Source: AEGEAN-183 sp045563675
GTDB lineage: Bacteria > Pseudomonadota > Gammaproteobacteria > Magnimaribacterales > Magnimaribacteraceae
Assembly: GCA_045563675.1 (NCBI GenBank)
Contig: JBJLIX010000001.1
Coordinates: 806,001-870,000 of the forward strand
Length of the DNA: 64,000 bases
Direction: 5' to 3'
Below the pieces are notes generated by a model. It was not told where the DNA came from and searched no databases. It saw nothing but the letters and a program-made list of their open reading frames with translations. Position 1 is the stretch's first letter; every line of letters starts with the position of its first letter. A program made the position numbers and the translations under genes. Below are positions 60,780-64,000 of this stretch, one piece after another.

Positions 60780-61927
60780 TGTCCTCAAACATCAATCAAA
60801 ATACAAGTCCAAGTTTTAAAGTAGCTATAGTTGCTGGAGAAGAATCTGGAGATCAGCTAGGAGGGTCTCTTATAAAACAATTAAAAAAATTAACTCCCTC
60901 TATTTCTTATACCTTTATAGGAGTTGGGGGAAATAAGATGCAACAGGAAGGGCTGAATTCTTTTTTTGATATGGAAAGAATTTCAGTAATGGGTTTGATA
61001 GACCCTCTTTTAAGAATAAAAGAATTATTGCAACTAAGAAAAGAACTAAAGAACTTTTTAATCAAAGAATCTCCTGACATCTTTATTGGAATAGACTCAC
61101 CAGATTTCAATTTACCTATATCTAAGGATCTAAAAGGTCACGGGATAAAGACTGTTCAATATGTAAGTCCGACTATATGGGCTTGGAGACAAGGAAGGCT
61201 TAAAACAATAGAAAAATCGGTTGATAATGTAATGAATTTGTTTCCTTTTGAGAACAAAGCTTATGAAAATTCATCAGTAAGAACTACTTTTGTTGGACAT
61301 CCATTAGCTCACAAGATCCCAAAGAAAATAAATAAACAAGAACTAAAAGAAGAGAGATTCTCAATCAAAAACAAGAAGATGATTGCATTATTGCCTGGTA
61401 GTAGAAAATCTGAAATAAAAAAAATGTCTTCTTTATTTATTGATGCGGCTAAGCTAATAAAACTTAATAACCCTAATATTTGCTTTTATATGCCGTTAAC
61501 AGATTTAAAATTTAAAGAATTTATAAAAGGTCATGAAACCCTAAATTGGATTAATTTCTCAGAGGGAAATGCACAAGAGGTTTTATCTGCTGCTGATTTA
61601 GCCATAGTCACTTCAGGAACTGCTTCGTTAGAAGCAGCTCTTTTCAGAACTCCTTCTGTAGTAGCCTATAAGACAAATTGGATTACTTATCTGCTTTTAA
61701 AACCATTTCTAAAAATAAATACATTTGCCTTGCCTAATCTTCTGGCAGAAAAAGAAATATTTCCAGAACTTATTCAGTCAGATGTAACTAAATATAAGAT
61801 TCTCGAAGCCTTTAATAATATAGATAAAAACCGAGAAAAACTTTTAAAAGAGATCGACCTTATACATTCATTACTAGAATCTGATGGTCCTCAGACTGCT
61901 GCTAAAACTATATTTCAAATTCTTTGA
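60779..61927 (+). CDS. lpxB: Lipid-A-disaccharide synthase
   Basis: GT19 glycosyltransferase joining UDP-diacylglucosamine and lipid X, 382 residues as in E. coli. ATG 60779 overlaps the lpxA stop. Family blocks are AIVAGEESGDQLGGSLIKQL, FIGIDSPDFNLPISKDLKGH, QYVSPTIWAWRQGRLKTIEK and ALLPGSRKSEIKK. The C-terminal SGTASLEAALFRTPSVVAYK is also typical. The stop overlaps the rnhB TTG. Confidence 0.97.
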   Translation: MSSNINQNTSPSFKVAIVAGEESGDQLGGSLIKQLKKLTPSISYTFIGVGGNKMQQEGLNSFFDMERISVMGLIDPLLRIKELLQLRKELKNFLIKESPDIFIGIDSPDFNLPISKDLKGHGIKTVQYVSPTIWAWRQGRLKTIEKSVDNVMNLFPFENKAYENSSVRTTFVGHPLAHKIPKKINKQELKEERFSIKNKKMIALLPGSRKSEIKKMSSLFIDAAKLIKLNNPNICFYMPLTDLKFKEFIKGHETLNWINFSEGNAQEVLSAADLAIVTSGTASLEAALFRTPSVVAYKTNWITYLLLKPFLKINTFALPNLLAEKEIFPELIQSDVTKYKILEAFNNIDKNREKLLKEIDLIHSLLESDGPQTAAKTIFQIL

Positions 61928-62490
61928 AGCTCTTAGCAGGTGTTGATGAGGTAGGCAGAGGACCAGTGGCGGGTCCTGTAGTTGCAGCTGCTGTAATATT
62001 AAAAGAAGATCATCAGATATCCGGTTTAAGGGATTCAAAAACTTTATCTTCTCTAAGGAGACGAGAATTAGTAAAAGATATTAAAAAAGGATCTATAGCT
62101 TGGAATATTGGAATAGTATCTTCTAAGAAAATAGATAGAATAAATATTTTACAATCTTCTTTATTGGCAATGAAAAAGGCCATAGAAGGACTTAATACAA
62201 AACCAGAATTCATCTTAGTTGATGGCATATATTTGCCTAAAACCAATATTCCTGGGAGGGCAATTATCAAGGGGGATACTAAATGTGAGAGCATTATGGC
62301 AGCTTCCATAGTAGCTAAAATTTATAGAGATAAATTAATGATAGAATTATCAAAAAAATATAAGAATTATAGTTTTCAACTAAACAAAGGATATTTAACA
62401 AAAGTGCATTTAGAAGCTATAAAAAAGTACGGGCCCTGTAAGGAACATAGAATATCTTTTAGACCTATTAAAGATAAAGAATATAAGTAA
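61924..62490 (+). CDS. rnhB: Ribonuclease HII
   Basis: Removes RNA primers and single ribonucleotides from DNA, 188 residues (E. coli 198). It starts at TTG overlapping the lpxB stop; no later start keeps the catalytic N-terminus. Active-site acidic residues D8 and E9 are in AGVDEVGRGPVAGPVVAAAV. Further conserved parts are FILVDGIYLP and GDTKCESIMAASIVAKIYRD. dnaE follows after 7 bases. Confidence 0.96.
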   Translation: MKLLAGVDEVGRGPVAGPVVAAAVILKEDHQISGLRDSKTLSSLRRRELVKDIKKGSIAWNIGIVSSKKIDRINILQSSLLAMKKAIEGLNTKPEFILVDGIYLPKTNIPGRAIIKGDTKCESIMAASIVAKIYRDKLMIELSKKYKNYSFQLNKGYLTKVHLEAIKKYGPCKEHRISFRPIKDKEYK

Positions 62491-62497
62491 TTCACTT

Positions 62498-64000
62498 ATG
62501 AAATCAGAACAATTTGTACATTTACACCTCCATTCTGAATATTCACTTTCAGATGGAATTATAAGGGTCGAAGATTTGGTTAATTATTCTTATGAAAATA
62601 ATTTTCCAGCTATAGCTTTAACCGACTTCTCTAACCTATTTGGACTAATAAAATTTTATCGCTTAGCAAGACAAAAAGGTATAAAGCCTATTGTTGGATG
62701 TGAACTAAATTTAACCAAAGAAGAGAGCAATATGGGAGCACCTCTCATCTTAATAGTAAAAAATAAAGAGGGTTACACTAACTTAACTAACATAGTATCG
62801 AAGTCTTACATCGAAGGTCTTCAGGATGGAATACCATCAGTCAAAGTAAATTGGTTAAGAGAGTATTCAGAGGGCTTGATAGCACTTTCTGGTGGTCAAA
62901 AAGGCCATATAGGCCAAGCTCTTTTATCTAGGGACTTAAAATTAGCAAAAAAAAGATTAAACTTTTTTAAAGAAGTTTTTGGAGATGATTTTTATATAGA
63001 AGTTCAGAGAGTGGGAAGACCAGATGAAGAAGAATATAATCAAAGCGCAATTAAATTAGCTAGGGAAGAAGATATTTGTCTAGTTGCCACTAACGATGTT
63101 AGGTTCTTATCTCCTATTGATCCAGATGATGAAATGCCTTCTGATTTTGAAGCTCATGAAGCTAGGGTTTGTATACAAAAGGGAGAAGTATTAGCTGATT
63201 CCTCAAGAGCAAAGGAATATTCTGAAAGTCAGTATCTAGCTTCTAGCGAAGAAATGAGAAATAAATTTTCTGATATTCCTGAAGCACTAGAAAATACTTT
63301 TCTAATATCCAAAAAATGTAATCTAGAACTGGAACTCGGAGAATTTTATCTTCCAGACTTTGAGGTTCCAGGGAAAAAGACCACTAAAGACTACCTGATT
63401 GAAAAAGCTACGGAAGGCCTAAAGAGAAGATTAAAAGAAATTACTAATTCTGTAAATTCTTACTCGATTAATGAAGATGATTACAAAAAAAGATTAGATT
63501 ATGAGCTTAATATGATTTGTAAATTGAGTTTTGAAGGTTATTTTTTAATTGTTGCAGACTTTGTAAATTGGGCTAAAGAAAATGATATTCCAGTAGGACC
63601 TGGAAGAGGTTCAGGAGCAGGGTCAATAACTGCCTATGCTTTAGGAATAACTGCGATCGACCCATTAAAGTATGACCTTTTATTTGAAAGGTTTTTAAAT
63701 CCCGATAGAGTTAGCAACCCTGACTTTGATATTGATTTTTGTATGGAAGGAAGAGATAGAGTCTTAGAGTATGTTACAGAGAAATATGGGAAAGATTCAG
63801 TTGCTCAGATTAGTACAAGAGGAACTATGGCTGCCAGGGCTGTTTTGAGAGATGTAGTTAGAGTGCTAGGTAAGCCCTATGGATTCGGAGATAAGCTAGC
63901 TAAAGCTATTCCTGATGTCTTAGGTATTTCACTTGATGAAGCATATAAAGAAAAAGAATTTAAGGAACTAATTGAATCTAGTGAAGAAAGCAAGGAAGTT
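62498..64000 (+). CDS. dnaE: DNA polymerase III alpha subunit, N-terminal part (3' end outside window)
   Basis: Replicative polymerase. 501 residues are visible of a protein of about 1150; the frame is still open at the window edge. The PHP domain starts FVHLHLHSEYSLSDG. The polymerase region has PVGPGRGSGAGSITAYALG. The first two catalytic aspartates are D411 and D413 in NPDFDIDFCMEGR; the third would lie beyond the window. The start is ATG 62498. The lpxB-rnhB-dnaE order is typical of gammaproteobacteria. Confidence 0.97.
   Translation, partial: MKSEQFVHLHLHSEYSLSDGIIRVEDLVNYSYENNFPAIALTDFSNLFGLIKFYRLARQKGIKPIVGCELNLTKEESNMGAPLILIVKNKEGYTNLTNIVSKSYIEGLQDGIPSVKVNWLREYSEGLIALSGGQKGHIGQALLSRDLKLAKKRLNFFKEVFGDDFYIEVQRVGRPDEEEYNQSAIKLAREEDICLVATNDVRFLSPIDPDDEMPSDFEAHEARVCIQKGEVLADSSRAKEYSESQYLASSEEMRNKFSDIPEALENTFLISKKCNLELELGEFYLPDFEVPGKKTTKDYLIEKATEGLKRRLKEITNSVNSYSINEDDYKKRLDYELNMICKLSFEGYFLIVADFVNWAKENDIPVGPGRGSGAGSITAYALGITAIDPLKYDLLFERFLNPDRVSNPDFDIDFCMEGRDRVLEYVTEKYGKDSVAQISTRGTMAARAVLRDVVRVLGKPYGFGDKLAKAIPDVLGISLDEAYKEKEFKELIESSEESKEV

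Overview
This window looks like a chromosomal segment of a streamlined, AT-rich marine gammaproteobacterium. The gene families and order are gammaproteobacterial: rpoBC-str-S10-spc-alpha, divergent uvrA/ssb, fabA-fabB, ispB/rplU-rpmA-obgE, divergent bamE/fur, grpE-dnaK-dnaJ-dapB, and rpsB-tsf-frr-uppS-cdsA-dxr-rseP-bamA-skp-lpxD-fabZ-lpxA-lpxB-rnhB-dnaE. Base composition is low in GC, gaps between genes are tiny, Fur is of the short Pseudomonas type, and a sodium-coupled NSS transporter is present. A SAR86-like lineage is a reasonable inference but is not proven here. No tRNA, rRNA operon, IS element, prophage or CRISPR array was recognised. No stretch over about 300 bases lacks a gene; the apparent gap at 40.4-40.8 kb is the tmRNA gene.

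Region 1 (1-22970) is transcription and translation machinery: the 3' part of rpoB, rpoC, rpsL-rpsG-fusA with its own strong promoter, a terminator, then a second strong promoter and a structured leader feeding 28 genes from rpsJ to rplQ with no gap above 21 bases. tuf is absent from its usual place after fusA. Ribosomal protein L3 carries an acidic EETQP repeat tail encoded by a 15-bp tandem repeat.

Region 2 (22967-32314) holds DNA repair and replication (uvrA, ssb), unsaturated fatty acid synthesis (fabB, fabA), polyprenyl diphosphate synthesis (ispB), L21/L27/ObgE, proline synthesis (proB) and S20 (rpsT). Region 3 (32328-40312) is the accessory part: a heptosyltransferase-like GT9 enzyme, a luciferase-like flavin oxidoreductase, an SMP-30 family protein, a DFR-like NAD(P) reductase, and an operon of two large secreted proteins, one cadherin-like and one of unknown family.

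Region 4 (40417-48883) holds ssrA (tmRNA) and smpB for ribosome rescue, a PPOX-family protein, a small membrane protein coupled to an NSS transporter, bamE, fur, and grpE-dnaK-dnaJ-dapB. Textbook sigma-32 promoters precede grpE and dnaK. Region 5 (48937-64000) starts with a structured rpsB leader and runs through translation factors, isoprenoid and phospholipid enzymes, outer-membrane assembly (rseP, bamA, skp) and lipid A synthesis into the 5' part of dnaE. pyrH is missing between tsf and frr.

Three themes recur. Five of seven convergent gene pairs interlock their stop codons in one 4-base YTAR sequence. Ribosomal promoters have 17-bp spacers and GC-containing discriminators in an AT-rich background. 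Several ribosomal proteins (L3, S2, L29) carry unusual charged extensions.
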